The notes: generated by a model from the letters alone, not told the origin. Positions 10,941 to 22,565 are shown, counted from the stretch's first letter. The stretch is DNA of 64,000 bases from Eucalyptus grandis (GCF_016545825.1 NC_052619.1:66536115-66600114); one strand, 5' to 3'. Made by a program: numbers and translations.

Positions 10941-12117
10941 TGTTAAAAAGCCTCTTGCAATATTTTAGAAATTGTCCCAATACACTTTTTCACTTGCTGG
11001 TCAATTTTTGTTGGCATGTAAAGTTGTACAAAGAAAAATTGCGCTCTATATTTTTTTTAATGTAAAAGGGCCTCTTTCAACATTTTTTGCAAGACGCGTT
11101 TGGTTGTGTTTGTTTAAAAAATTGTTCTGGAACGTAAATAGAAAAAAGTATTTGTTCCTAACAATTTTTGAACAAAAATACGCGTTTGGTAAACTTGTTG
11201 GGAATAAAAAAAAAATAAACGAAACATGTTTGGTAAATTTGGATAATTTTTTTATTTCTTTTATTTTTTCTATTTTTTTCTTATTTTTCCTTTTTTTCTT
11301 TTTCTTTTTCATTTTTTTCTTCTTTTGGCGGTCGCCGGCCAAGGCCTTGGCCGGCGCGACCCCGGCGAGGGCCGAGCTCGCCCCACGGCGGGCAGGCGCG
11401 GCTCGCTCGAGGCCACCGCCAGCGAGGCCGAGGCTCGCCGCCGCCGGGCGAGCTCGGCCTCGCCGGCCGGGGCGAGCTCGAGGCCGGATCGGGCGAGATC
11501 GAGCTCGCCCTGGCCGGCGCGAGGTCGGCTCGCTTTGATCCGGCGAGGCCGAGCTCGCTTAGCCGGCCGGCGAGCCGCGGCCTCGCCGGGCCATCGCCCG
11601 AGGCCGAGGCTCGCGCCGCCGGGCGAAGCTCGGGCCTCGCCGGACGGGCGAGATCCGGCGAGGCCGAGCTCGCCTGTGCCGGCGCGAGGTCGGCCTCGCC
11701 CGGCTACGGCGAGCGTCGGCCTCGCCTGGGGCCGGCGAGCCTCGCCGTGGCCGGGCGAGGCCGCCGAGCCCCGTCGGCGGTCGCCGGCCGTGGCCGAGGC
11801 CGGCGACCGGCCTCGGCCATGAAAGAAGAACAAGAAAATAAAAGAAAAAAAAAAAAGTGTTTCTGATTTGTGTTCCGTAAACAAGAAACACAAAATTTGT
11901 GTTTCTTGTTTTGCTTTTTTTGTTCCTGGGAACAAAAGAACAAAAAGACGAATGTAAACGCACACAAACGCGTGTGCGTTTGTTCCTTTTTTTGTTCCTG
12001 AGAACAAAAACAGAAAACTGTTTAAAAACAAAAAAAAGAAACGCAAACAAACGGGGCCTTAGAAACTGTCCCAATATACTTTTTCACTTGCCGATCGATT
12101 TTGTTGGCATGTAATAG
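10920..12117. repeat. Tandem duplication of about 120 bp, second copy split by a transposon
   Basis: The segment at about 10920-11025, containing 'gtcccaatacactttttcacttgc', recurs as two halves: 11036-11090 and 12059-12117 ('gtcccaatatactttttc'). The Harbinger-like element at 11092-12058 sits between these halves, so the paralogous first copy shows the empty site. Confidence 0.65.
11092..12061. mobile_element. Tourist/Harbinger-like element A with GC-rich core
   Basis: Homologous to 20165-21168 but in the opposite orientation. The right end is CAAACGGGGCC followed by TTA (12059-12061); the left end is AGACGCGTTTGG, a mutated form of the GGGCGCGTTTGG terminus of copy B. Subterminal poly-A/T-rich arms enclose a GC-rich core (about 11330-11820) built of repeated 'ggcgagctcg' and 'gccgagg' motifs. 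No transposase is encoded. Long frames on both strands in the core follow from its composition. Confidence 0.75.
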
Positions 12118-12233
12118 CAAAAGTTCCCAAACAGACATTGAAATACACGTATCAGGTTACAATTCGTTCCACGATGTTATATGACTCTAAATAGCATGCC
12201 ATATTAAATAATAAAAATGAAAACAGAATTACG

Positions 12234-12257
12234 AGAGAGAGAGAGAGAGAGAGAGAG
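12234..12257. repeat. (GA)n microsatellite
   Basis: Short uninterrupted GA tract. Confidence 0.9.
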
Positions 12258-12384
12258 ACGGGGTCCATTGTAGTTGCTACGGTGCAGGCTGAATTTCTAA
12301 CTTTCCGCAACCATGAATGTTCATGCTCAAGTTCGTGAGCGTTGTGGCAAGCTCGTAGGGATGGCCACTTAATTTGAGCTCGCA

Positions 12385-12570
12385 ATGGCCTGGGTGCAAG
12401 GTTTTTCGAGTCATAAAACTCATAGTAGCCATGTCCACTAGATCTTAATTTCGAGTCACGAAACTCGAGGTCGTCATGACACTTAAAAGCTTTGAGCTAG
12501 GAGCAGCCATGACCATTTGATCTTCAAGTCACAAATCTCAAGGCCATTGTTGCTTGATCTTAGTTGTTGA
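12385..12570. repeat. Degenerate tandem repeat near 60 bp
   Basis: Three related blocks with 'gagtcacgaaactcgagg', 'gtagccatgtccac' and 'gatcttaa' motifs succeed one another; divergence is high. Confidence 0.4.
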
Positions 12571-14324
12571 TGGTCGCTCAATTGATGATCGTATATGTAA
12601 TTACAAAATAATAGGTTTTGTTTTGTTGTGTATTTTATTGGTTTTCTTTTCATTAATCATTTTCCATATTTCTTTTTGTCGTAAAGGGAACTTTGCAGTC
12701 AGCCCAATAAGGGACATTTCCGTCCAAATTTCCCAAAAGCGGCTAAACAATTTAACTGGTTTCTTTGGGAAATTGAAAGGCAAGGAAGGCCCCGTCACTT
12801 TTTGAGAGGGATGATGCCATTTGACAATTTTTTTTTTCATCAAACAGTAAATGAAATATTACAAAATTGTTGGATCTCACATCTTATTTCTATCTAATTC
12901 TATTATAGTAAAAATCCAGATGACCAAATACAACTAGCGTTATATTTACGGTATACTCACTATATAATTGGAATGGACACATGCAAATGAGAGAAGGTGA
13001 AGTTGCTCTATGAAACTTCCTTTACGAAATATCATGAATTTGTTAATATGATTTCTTGTGTTAACAAAATGATAATTTCAAAATAATTGGGACAACCGTA
13101 AGATATTTCATCATCTTTCACTTTTTTTTTTAATTAAATTTAAATTTTCAAATTTGTAACTGCGACCAAGCCCACATTATAGTCACTTGAAAATACATTT
13201 TGGATTGGTCAATGTGTATTGATTGTGAATGATTCTCAATACGTTTGACAATTAAACTGCGAGGCATAATGAGTGTCCAAATTCATTTGCTACATTAATG
13301 GATGTGATCAATAGCCTTCCTATTGAGAATATGTGGGAAGTTGTAGTTAATAAGCCCTTTTCATGAGTTAAGATCATCTTAACAATGACTTCTCTATAAA
13401 AAATTGGAAAGTTAAAAATGTAGAAATAAATTAAATTACTAATATTGAAAAAAAGAGAGGAAGAAATCAATCGATCAATCGACGGGGGTAACACCAAAGA
13501 CAAGTAACGTCAAGACCTTGATTTAGTGCTTAATTTAGTGCTTTCGGGCATGGCTCTAGCTAGAATTCCATCACGTTATTTGTCAACAAAATTTAGGTAT
13601 CTTTTTTATCTTTGAAAGGAACCTCTCCAAATCCTTTTTTAAAGAGGGGCAATTATTGACAATTGAATTTTTGTCGATTAATTGAGCACACTTTTATAAA
13701 GATAACATAGATGCGCGCACGCACACACACATATCTATATATAAAATAGGTAATAAAAAAGAAGGGTTTTAATATAACCTCGCCCCCAGTTAAATGGTGA
13801 GGCCGAAGCCTAAATACGTCTGTTTTGAAAAGAATTCACACTTAATAGCAAACGGCCTCAGGCCCATCAACTTATTATATAGGCCATAACAGTCTCAGTC
13901 CGCGCGTGGGCTCATCTTCAGATCCGAGAGAGAGAGAGAGAGTTCATCTTAGAGGGGTGTGTGTGTCTTTTTACTTTTGTCGAACTTCATCTTAGATGTC
14001 ACAAAGCAAGAATATACACGGAAAGGCGTCTAGTAAATTCGGAGAGAAATCGTCCATACATCAGTCATCGACGCTTGATAATCATCTCGGAAACTCCTGG
14101 TAGTACCTTTTCTCCGTCCATACCAATTCCGGGAGAACACGGGAAGTGCTCTGCTCTGCCCTGTTCTTGGTCATCGAGCTCGAAGCAAGTTATTCAAGTC
14201 CGATGCTTCATAACCGTTGCTCATCTTCACAAGTGACGTTTTTTAGATCTTCCTTGCGCTAGCTGGACTAGTGATTGCGGCCGAGAACTTCTCCTCGGCA
14301 AGGTAACACCACTACCCTATGATA

Positions 14325-14632
14325 CTCTAACATTGCCTTGACAAGGCCAAGTTATGCAATCGAGTTTATTTTCCAAATTTCTCTAACATTGCCTCTATAC
14401 ATCACCTAGCATTGTGGACCGACAGCGTCACATAGTTCAAGGCAATCACATTCTCATATTTGACGTGCCTTAGGGCTTGAGCTCCCTCAGAATCCACAAG
14501 GTACTGATCCAATTATCAAACACGTTAGAGGAAAAAAATTCAGGTATCAATGATAGAGAGGCAAGGTTAGAGAAATCTGCAAAATAAATTTGATTGCACA
14601 TCACAACTCGGCCTTGTTTAAGAGTATTGGCA
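14325..14632. repeat. Imperfect foldback, arms about 75 bp
   Basis: The arm at 14325-14399 ('aaggccaagtt...tgcctctat') is complementary, with mismatches, to 14552-14632 ('gatagagaggcaagg...actcggcctt'). The spacer is about 150 bp. Transcription would give a long imperfect hairpin. Either a MITE-like foldback or a degenerate inverted duplication would explain it. Confidence 0.6.
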
Positions 14633-15010
14633 GAGTTAAATGTGTCACGTGTGTATCAGTTTAAGGTTTTTTATGACAACAAATTAGTTTAGGATAAATT
14701 TATCTTAAATATACTAGTTTAGGGTTTTTTGTGATATTATTATATGGATTCCTGTGTGGACTTACTAGTCACCATACCACATTTACCATATGTCATCCAT
14801 GCCAACAAATTTGACAAAAAGCTAATGAAAGATAAATTTATCGCAAGTGTACTAAGTTGGAGTTTTTAATAGTCAAAAAATTAGTTTCAGATAAATTTGT
14901 TACATGAATACCAGTTTGAGATCTTTCGTGGTATTAACTATAATACTTTCATAGGTACTTTTCACTATTGTACTCCCAATTTTAAAAATAAAAGAATTTT
15001 TTTATAACAT

Positions 15011-15044
15011 TACACACACGCGCGCGCACGCGCACACACACATC
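15011..15044. repeat. Alternating CA/CG purine-pyrimidine tract
   Basis: Mixed (CA)n and (CG)n dinucleotides, a potential Z-DNA-forming simple repeat. Confidence 0.8.
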
Positions 15045-15204
15045 ATTCTATTATGCAATTTTATTTTCTACATGTAACAAAAAACAAACATTAATCAAAC
15101 ATTCAAACATTTAAGGAAATCACTCATAGATTTTAGCTTTAATATTAGCCTTTCACTACCCCTTCAGTAGGATTATGGCTCCATCATTATTTAGAGGCCT
15201 TGCT

Positions 15205-15423
15205 TGTTGAAATATAAGACCGAGAGAGACACACACAAGAAGAAGAGCTGTCTGCTTAATATTTATAAAACTGACACCATAGCCTTTGTATAGGTTACAC
15301 TAATAGGTAACTACCCCAACCCACTAACTTAATGTGCAGCAACAACCCCATATAATAGGAGTATTGCTCAATAGACTACTAACACGTGAAAAACAAATTA
15401 AAAGGAAATTGACTTATTCAACA
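15205..15423 (-). repeat. copia 3' LTR
   Basis: Begins TGTTGAAATATAAG and ends TTATTCAACA on the plus strand, giving TG...CA ends over 219 bp. The polypurine tract adjoins it at 15424-15434. The start motif recurs next to the primer site at 22567. Confidence 0.75.
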
Positions 15424-15434
15424 TTCCCTCCCTT
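15424..15434 (-). other. copia polypurine tract
   Basis: Minus-strand AAGGGAGGGAA directly abutting the 3' LTR, the position where plus-strand DNA synthesis is primed. Confidence 0.75.
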
Positions 15435-15821
15435 AAACTGATGTTTTGAACAATCAATTTAAAGTACATTCTCTCAATTTGGAATATCCAACAAGCGGAC
15501 ACCAAGGAGCTTTCTCAGCTTCTAAAATGTGGGCAACTTTAGAGGTTTAGTGAATATATCAGCCACTTGATTTTCATTTTTGCAGAAAACTAGCTCAATT
15601 ACTTCATCCTTTGTAAGATCCCTTAAGAAGTGGTACTTCACATCTATATGCTTGCTCCTCCCATGTAAAATCATATTTTTGGAGAGTTTGATGGCTAAGC
15701 TATTGACACAATAGATTGTAGTTGCTTCCTGCTATTTGAACTGAAGCTCCCCAAGAATCTTCCATAACCATATGGCTTGACAGGCACATGAAGTTGCAGC
15801 TACAAATTTTGCTTCAGTTGT

Positions 15822-16007
15822 TTATAAAGTGACGATTGATTGCTTCTTTGAAGACTTTGAAACCACCTCTAAACAAAGCATGAAGACATATCCTGAAGTA
15901 CTTCTTCTATCATCAACATCTCCAGCATAATCGCTATATGTAAGTCCAAACAAATATGACTTTTTCCCCTTTTTATAAAATAGCCTAAAATTTTTAGTTT
16001 CTTTCAA
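15822..16007 (-). pseudogene. copia RNase H fragment
   Basis: The frame contains YSDYAGDVDDRRSTSGY, the copia RNase H signature (D-x-D/W-AG-x-x-x-DRRSTSGY). This domain degrades the RNA strand of the replication hybrid. It follows the reverse-transcriptase fragment after a short gap and is out of frame with it, so the polyprotein is broken. Confidence 0.9.
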
Positions 16008-16031
16008 ATAGCAAAAAATCCTTTTTGTAGC

Positions 16032-16448
16032 TTACAGATATAACTCTCTTGGGTGCTCCATATACTTGCTTGTAAGGCTCACGTCATGCATGATATCTGG
16101 TCTTGTCCGTGACAAATACACTAGGCTTCCAACAATTTGCTTGTAGAGAGTGCTATCCATCTTGCTTCCATCAGGATCCTTCAAGAGCTTCAATACAAAT
16201 TTAGTTCGAGCAGTCACAAGGTTGCAATTATTCATTTGAAGCCTATCCAAAATCTCATGAACATACTTCTTTTGAGACATAAAGATTCCAACTGCAAATT
16301 GAATCACTTCTATGTCTAGAAGATAATGCATCAATCCAAGATCAATCATTTCAAATTCATCCATCATAGACTTCTTGAATTTGTTAAACATGGCACTATT
16401 ATTCCCAGTAAAAATAAGATCATCCATATATAAGCATACAAGAGGCAA
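16032..16448 (-). pseudogene. copia reverse transcriptase fragment
   Basis: Carries the catalytic YMDDLIFTG motif near its start, then the downstream copia landmarks KKYVHEILDR, YKQIVGSLVYL and TRPDI. The upstream part of the domain (about 16450-17030) is still recognisable as related sequence but is broken by frameshifts. No intact polymerase could be made. Confidence 0.93.
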
Positions 16449-16889
16449 CTTTCCACCATCACAATTTTAATAAAGAGTGTATGCTCATATGGACATTTTC
16501 TAAATCATTCCTTCAAAAAATAGGCATCAATGCGACTATACCAAGCTCGGGGAGCTTGTTTTAACTCTTTTAGTGCTTTTTTTTCAATTTATAAACTGTG
16601 TGTTCACTACCAAGCTTCACATAACTAGAAGGTTGATCAACAAATACCTTTTCTTGGAGGTAACCATACAAGAATGCTGACTTCACAACTGATTAGAAGA
16701 TAGGCCATTATTTCCATGTTGCTAAAGCAATCACCAATCTGATTGTGTCAAGTCTTGTTACAGGTGCAAATACTTCTTTGTAGTCCATTCCAAATTCTTG
16801 CTTGTAACCTTTCGCCGCCAAGCGTGCCTTGCACTTGTCAACTTTGTCATTCTTGTTCAATTGTCTTGTACACCCACTCGACCCCGATT

Positions 16890-17307
16890 GTTTTGTGTCC
16901 TTTTGGAAGATTTGTCAACTCCTAAGTGTTATTCCTCTCAATAGTTGCAATTTCTTCATCCATTGCTATCCTCCAATTTTCTTTTTGTACTAATTCATCA
17001 AATGTTGTTGGATCACAATCTGAAAACAAAGAAAAATGAGTAAGTGGATCTTCAGATTGATCAAGTCCTGTTACTTTATAGTCACTCATCCATGCAGGTC
17101 TCTGTTGAGCACGATGAGGCCAATCTTCACGTTCTGCAGCTGCACTGTACTTTGGACACTGCCTATGGTGATTTGGGTTGTTGTGAGTTGTTGTACCAGC
17201 TCATTTTCATCTTCAAAATTCATTGGAACTTGCTTACCAACACCTTGCTCACCCCACGGCCAGGTTTGTTCTTTATCAAAAATCACATTATGGCTTATGA
17301 TAATTTT
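16890..17307 (-). repeat. Copia segment, duplicate copy 1
   Basis: Matches 18721-19157 in the same orientation with only a handful of substitutions and one indel of about 19 bp in a T-rich stretch. The segment spans the integrase-to-reverse-transcriptase linker. It lies to the left of the SEO-intron copy. Confidence 0.9.
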
Positions 17308-17310
17308 TTT

Positions 17311-18720
17311 TTTCTTTCTCCCCTTCTTCTTCTTCAAGGTGGCTGGCAATGTCACTAGAGTGTCACCGGCCCTCGGTGAGGTCGTGCCTTGTCGGTTGAG
17401 CCTCGCCCGACAGTTAGGCAAGGCTCACTCGAGCCTTGGTTGGGTGAGTGGCCTCGCCGGTGGTGGGGAGGCCCGGCCGAGGCTCGCCCGGCCACCGGCG
17501 AGGCTCGGCCTCACTCGATTTGGCGAGGCCGAGCCTTGCTCGCCGGTGGCTAGGCGAGCCTCAGTGAGCTTGTCGGACCTCATCCTAGCCCGGCAAGCCT
17601 CCAACGAGCTCGCTAAACCGGTCACCGGCGATTGGTGGAGTGAGCGGTGTACGGTGGATGGTGGCGCAAGCGGCGGCGGGAGCAGTTGAAGAAGAAGAAA
17701 GAGGGAATAAGAACAAGAAAAAACAAAAGAAAAGAGAGAAAATACGTGCTTAATTCTAGAATTGTTCCCGGAAATAAATAATCAACTTTTTTTTTTTTTT
17801 TTTAATTCTCGATTCTGTTTCAAATCTATTTCCGAAAAAAAAAAAGAAAAATTTGTTCTCAATAACAAAATTTTCACCAAACGCATTTTTATTCGAAATC
17901 TACTCCTGCATACAAAAGAATTGAAATTTTCACTACTGGGCAAATTAATAAATAGACTCTTATAAAAATAAGATTAATTAATTCTATCCGATGCAATTTT
18001 CAGATCAATTGCTTTATCTTTCTCGTTTGTCCTTGGCCATGTCAAAAGATAAAAAAAGCAAGTAGAAAAAGGGCCAAGCGGGGTGGACAACCAACGTGCT
18101 TTTGCCCATAGCTCAATAATGCTTGTCTATCATATCGATTGCTTTATCTTTATCTTTTCATCTTGGCAAAGTCAAGGCAGAAGCAAGTACAACATGATCT
18201 AGAGAGAGAGAGATAGAGAGAGAGAGGGAGAGAGAGACCGGGAGAGATGTCACGTCAGTCCCTTCTCCCTTCTGTCCTTGTTAGATTGGATAGTCTTCAT
18301 CATAATTGTACGTGGCGTAACTATACTAGTAAAATATTTGGGTCCCCACCCAAAAGTTCTAGGTCCATTATTGTTGAGGAATTTCGCCTTTATTAGATAA
18401 AATAAGGAAGAAATGGACAAAGGTATAATAAAATTTCTAATATCTAATAAAGTATGTGGTAAGTGTGGAAGATTGACTTATTTTATACACCATACCCACA
18501 TTATACCTCACCCTCTAGGTGAGAATTCTTTTTATCAATATTTTCACATTACGACAAATATCGAAGTGGATAAAAGATATCCGATGTAGAGTGATTTTCG
18601 GCCAATCAAATGCAGCGTTGGGTTTGTTTGCGAAAGATGGTCAAATTCACTACCGCTTACACCATAAATGCACCCTTTTGATAGATTGTTAAGCTTACTT
18701 AGTAAAACCATTTTAGACTG
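17311..18720. repeat. Copy of SEO intron 1 embedded in the copia element
   Basis: Collinear and highly similar to 27990-29372, the donor-side part of intron 1 of the SEO gene, same orientation. It includes the right half of Harbinger-like element C (to about 17882), the GA-rich tract (18203-18236) and intron sequence ending at 'tttagactg' (18720). It begins abruptly inside element C and ends 46 bp short of the SEO exon 1 boundary, so no SEO coding sequence was carried. Frames in the GC-rich part (17036-17689) are not genes. Confidence 0.92.
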
Positions 18721-19157
18721 GTTTTGTGTCCTTTTGGAAGATTTGTCAACTCCTAAGTGTTATTCCTCTCAATAGTTGCAATTTCTTCATCCATTGCTAT
18801 CCTCCAATTTTCTTTTTGTACTACTTCATCAAAGGTTGTTGGATCACAATCTGAAAACAAAGAAAAATGGGTAAGTGGATCTTCAGATTGATCAAGTCCT
18901 GTTACTTTATAGTCACTCATCCATGCAGGTCTCTGTTGAACACGATGAGGCCGATCTTCACGTTCTGCAGCTGCACTGTACTTTGGACACTACCTATGGT
19001 GATTTGGGTTGTTGTGAGTTGTTGTACCAGCTCATTTTCATCTTCAAAATTCATTGGAACTTGCTTACCAACACCTTGCTCACCCCACGGCCAGGTTTGT
19101 TTTGTTTTTTATTTTTTTATTTTATCAAAAATCACATTATGGCTTATGATAATTTTC
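18721..19157 (-). repeat. Copia segment, duplicate copy 2
   Basis: Partner of 16890-17307. Copia sequence continues rightward from here without a break into integrase, so this copy is in the original context on its right side and copy 1 is in the original context on its left side. Confidence 0.9.
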
Positions 19158-19290
19158 TTGGTTATAGGATCATACATGTTATAGGCTTTTGATTGATCAC
19201 TAATGTCAATAAAAACACATTTGACTCCCTCGTCATCTAGCTTCTTCCTCTTTTGGTCTAGAACATGGGCGTAGGCAATGCACCCAAAAA
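19125..19290 (-). pseudogene. copia integrase C-terminal/linker region
   Basis: Minus-strand translation gives FGCIAYAHVLDQKRKKL followed by VFIDISDQSKAYNMYDP and HNVIFD, the conserved copia stretch between integrase and reverse transcriptase. It overlaps the start of duplicate copy 2. Confidence 0.85.
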
Positions 19291-19495
19291 TTCTAAAGTG
19301 ATTTACTGTAGGTCTTTGGCCGCTTCAAGCTTCTTCTAGTGTCATATTTTGAATAGCTAGAGTGAGACTTTTGTTCAAAATATGAATGCTCCAATTGATT
19401 GCTTCAGGCCAGAAAGTCTTTGAAATTATACTTCTCCTCAAGAGACTTATCACCATAATTAGAATGGTACGATTATTCCTCTCACATACGTTGTT

Positions 19496-20006
19496 TCATT
19501 GTGGTGTGTAGGCTACTGTAAGTTGTCTCTTGATGCCATACTTCACACAAAAATCTATAAACTCAAGTGAGTTGTACTCTCTACCATGATTCGTACGAAT
19601 GACCTTTATTTGATTTCCTCCATCTTTTTCAATAAGTGCTTTGAAGTTTTTGAAGGCTGCACAAGCTTTAGATTTTTCTACAAGAAATACGCCCAAATCT
19701 TTCGGCTAAGATCATCAATGAAGGTAATGATATACCATTTACCTCCATTGAAATTGGAGATATTGGTCCACAAATATCCAAATGGACCAACGCCAGCGGG
19801 TTCTTTACTTTCCATGATTTTCTTTGCGGAAATTGAGCATGATGTTGCTTTGCTAACAAAACAATCTTCATAGAATTCCAAAGGAGTAGAGATCTAAGGA
19901 AGACCACCGTCTTTTTTTTATATAGTATTTGCAACCCACGAAATTGAGATGCCCATAGCGAAAATGTGATAGCTAAGCTTCCTCCTTCAATCTTGCAGAG
20001 AAACAT
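19496..20006 (-). pseudogene. copia integrase core, frameshifted
   Basis: Two overlapping frames cover the GAG-pre-integrase/integrase core. The region around 19750-19880 reads LVHLDICGPIS and an alternative frame reads YIITFIDDLSRKIWAYFL. The fragment 19496-19696 continues with IKVIRTNHGREYNS and FCVKYGIKRQLTVAYTPQ. These match the retroviral-type integrase catalytic domain of copia elements. At least one frameshift separates the parts. Confidence 0.9.
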
Positions 20007-20161
20007 GAATTTGTAGTGTTATGGAGATATAGTGGAAACATTTGATTGCCTGTCATTTTGACTTGGACAATTAAACCCAATTTCTCATCTTTGATTTTGT
20101 AAATCCCATATTTGATAGAGATTTCATATCCCTTCTCTTGGTGACCAAAGACTTAGCGAGA

Positions 20162-21171
20162 TTAGGCCCCGTTTGTTTGCGTTTCTTTTTTTTTGTTTTT
20201 AAACAGTTTTTCTGTTTTTTGTTCGGGAACAAAAAGGAATGTAAACGCGTTTGTGTGCATTTTTGTTCCTTTTTTGTTCTTTTGTTTAGAAGGAACAAAA
20301 AGAAACGAAACAAGAAACACAAATTTTGTGTTTCTTGTTTCGGAACACAAATCGAAACACTTTTTTTTTCTTTTTCTTTTATTTTCTTGTTCTTCTTTCA
20401 TGGCCGAGGCCGTGCCGCCTCGGCCACGGCCGGCGACCGGCCGACGAGGGCCGGCGGCCTCGCCCGGCCACCGAGGCTCGCCGGCCCCGCGAGGCCGACG
20501 TCGCCGTAGCCGGGCGAGGGTCGGCCTCGCCATGGCCAGGCGAGCTCGAGCTCGCCCAGATCCGGCGAGGCCGACCTCGCCCGGCGGCCGGCGAGCCTCG
20601 GCCTCGCCGAGCCACCGCCAGCGACGCCGACGGGGCGGTGGCTCGGCGAGGCCGAGGCTCGCCGGCCGGGCGAGGTCGGCCTCGCCGGATCTCGGGCGAG
20701 CTCGAGCTCGCCAGTCAGCCCATGGCGAGGCCGACCTCGCGCCGGCCCGGGCGAGCTCGATCTCGCCCGATCCGGCCTCGAGCTCACCCCCGGCCGGCGA
20801 GGCCGAGCCGCCGGCGGCCGGCGAGCCTCGGCCTCGCTCGGCGGTGGCTCCGGCGGCGCGCGCCGCCCGCCGCCGGGCGAGCTCGGCCCTCGCCGGCCGG
20901 TCGCCGCCAAGGCCTTGGCCGGCGACCGGCCAAAAGAAGAAAAAAATGAAAAAGAAAAAGAAAAAAAGGAAAATAAGAAAAAATAGAAAAATAAAAGAAA
21001 TAAAAAAATTATCCAAATTTACCAAACATGTTTCTGTTTATTTTTTATTCCCGGAACAAGTTTACCAAACGCGTATTTTGTTCAAAAATTGTTCCCCGGA
21101 ACAGAAATACTTTTTCTATTTTCGTTCCTCGGAACAATTTTTAAACAGAAACACAACCAAACGCGCCCTTA
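20162..21171. mobile_element. Tourist/Harbinger-like element B inserted in copia
   Basis: The element spans 20165-21168 (1004 bp). Its ends are GGCCCCGTTTG and, on the opposite strand, GGGCGCGTTTG, and it is flanked by TTA direct repeats at 20162-20164 and 21169-21171. TTA/TAA trinucleotide duplication with GGG/C-GTTTG ends fits PIF/Harbinger. Copia sequence resumes exactly on both sides. The core (about 20400-20930) is strongly GC-rich and composed of repeated 'ggcgagctcg' motifs. No transposase is seen. Confidence 0.85.
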
Positions 21172-21299
21172 GTCTTCAATTCACGGACATACAGTAAATT
21201 TGAGATGGTCTGAACCGAAGTCCCTTTTGGATGAATTGCCATAGTTCATTTCCCCATCACAGACACAATCATCACAGACACAATAGAATTGTCTCCAAA

Positions 21300-22375
21300 C
21301 TTCACGGTGTTGTGGTATGATTTACCTAGATCGGAAAACATCTTCTTGTCTCCACACATGTGGTTGCTATAGCAATATTGAGATGCCACATGTTTGGTTG
21401 AGTTTCTTCCTTCTCATGGCATACCATCAAAAGAGACTTTTTCTTTTTCTACAAAGTTAGTTCTTTCCACACTTCGTCTATTCAAATTAGTTCGACATTC
21501 AGATTTGTAATGCCCATGCCTATGGCATATGAAACACTCCACTTTTGATTGTCAGTGACCTTGGCCTAAAACTAGTTGAATGTCATCCTCCACGACCTCT
21601 TCCTCTCACTTGAGAATCACGATAGGAATGACTTTTAGGCTTTTGATCAATGTTGAAGCTATTGCGATTGTTGTTCCCTTTTCATCTGCCTCTTCCTCTA
21701 TTTGCTCTTGTTCCTAATAAATAATGATCTCCAGTTGAGGCCTTCAAAGCTTGCTCTTTCATCTCTTGCTATAGGAGTTTTTGTTCATGAACTAACAAGG
21801 ATCCTTGCAACTCATCAATGGAGAGTTCTTCAATATCCTTCGCTTCTTCTATGGAACAAATAACAAAGTTGAACTTTGGTGTCAAAGATTGAAAAATCTT
21901 TTCAATGATGTGACATCCTTCGACTTGTCGCCTTGAATTCGCATCTTATTGACAATTGCCATTGTCCGGGAGAAGAAGTCTATGATTGTCTCTCCCGACT
22001 TCATTCGTAGCATTTCGAACTCCGAACGAAGCGTTTGAAGCTGCTACCTCTTTGCTCTTGCTGAGCCTTGATACTTCCTCTTCATGGAATCCCATATTTG
22101 CTTGGAGGTATCCTTGCAAAGAATTGTCTCTAGAATAGATCTATCAATTGCTTGGAAAATGTAGTTTTTGGCCTTGAGATCCTTCAATTTGATGCATCCA
22201 AAGCTGTTCTTTGTGCTACTGTCAACACAGCTACTTCTTCAGGTTTGACAACTCTTAAGGAAACAACATCTCGATACTCCTTGGACTTGAGAAAATTCTC
22301 CATTAGCATGCTCCAACAATCATAGTGATCATCAAAGTGTGGAATAGTTGGTTGTACAAATGTTTCTGAGGCCAT
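21300..22375 (-). pseudogene. copia gag
   Basis: Starts at ATG 22373-22375 (MASETFVQP) and reads IPHFDDHYDCWSMLMENFLK, the usual plant copia gag opening. It ends with a zinc knuckle CFICHRHGHYKSEC (21495-21536, C-x2-C-x4-H-x4-C) that would bind RNA during packaging. The middle is frameshifted. Confidence 0.88.
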
Positions 22376-22553
22376 TAATGTTGCTACAAAAATAGAACCA
22401 CTACTGAAGCAACCCGCTACTGCTACAAACGAAAAATAGCTTGCTACAAGAATCTTTTTTGACTGCTGCAAATGAAGGTGCTTGCTGCAAAAAGCTCTCT
22501 TTTGGTTCTTACCTTTTTACAACACTCAAATATACATTTTTCATCTTAACCTT

Positions 22554-22565
22554 GCTCTGATACCA
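22554..22565 (-). other. copia primer binding site
   Basis: Minus-strand TGGTATCAGAGC, complementary to the 3' end of initiator tRNA-Met and the standard plant copia primer site, lies one base from the LTR-like TGTTGAAATATAAG at 22567. Confidence 0.9.

Larger units (their letters stand above)
12570..15200. other. Intergenic DNA with a foldback and simple repeats
   Basis: No gene is supported. The interval contains the foldback at 14325-14632, a CA-rich tract near 13720, a (GA)n tract near 13927, a CA/CG tract at 15011-15044, and 'gataaatttatc'-type repeat sequence at 14640-14960 that recurs near 30300-30420. Confidence 0.45.

Noticed and set aside
11309..12046. Long frames on both strands in a GC-rich block (also 20162-21197)
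   Set aside because: They lie in the repetitive cores of Harbinger-like elements, overlap in several frames, and consist of Ala/Arg/Gly/Pro-rich low-complexity sequence created by base composition.
13961..14236. 91-codon plus-strand frame
   Set aside because: No recognisable domain and no flanking gene structure.
17036..17689. 217-codon plus-strand frame
   Set aside because: It spans the artificial junction between antisense copia sequence and the GC-rich core of element C.
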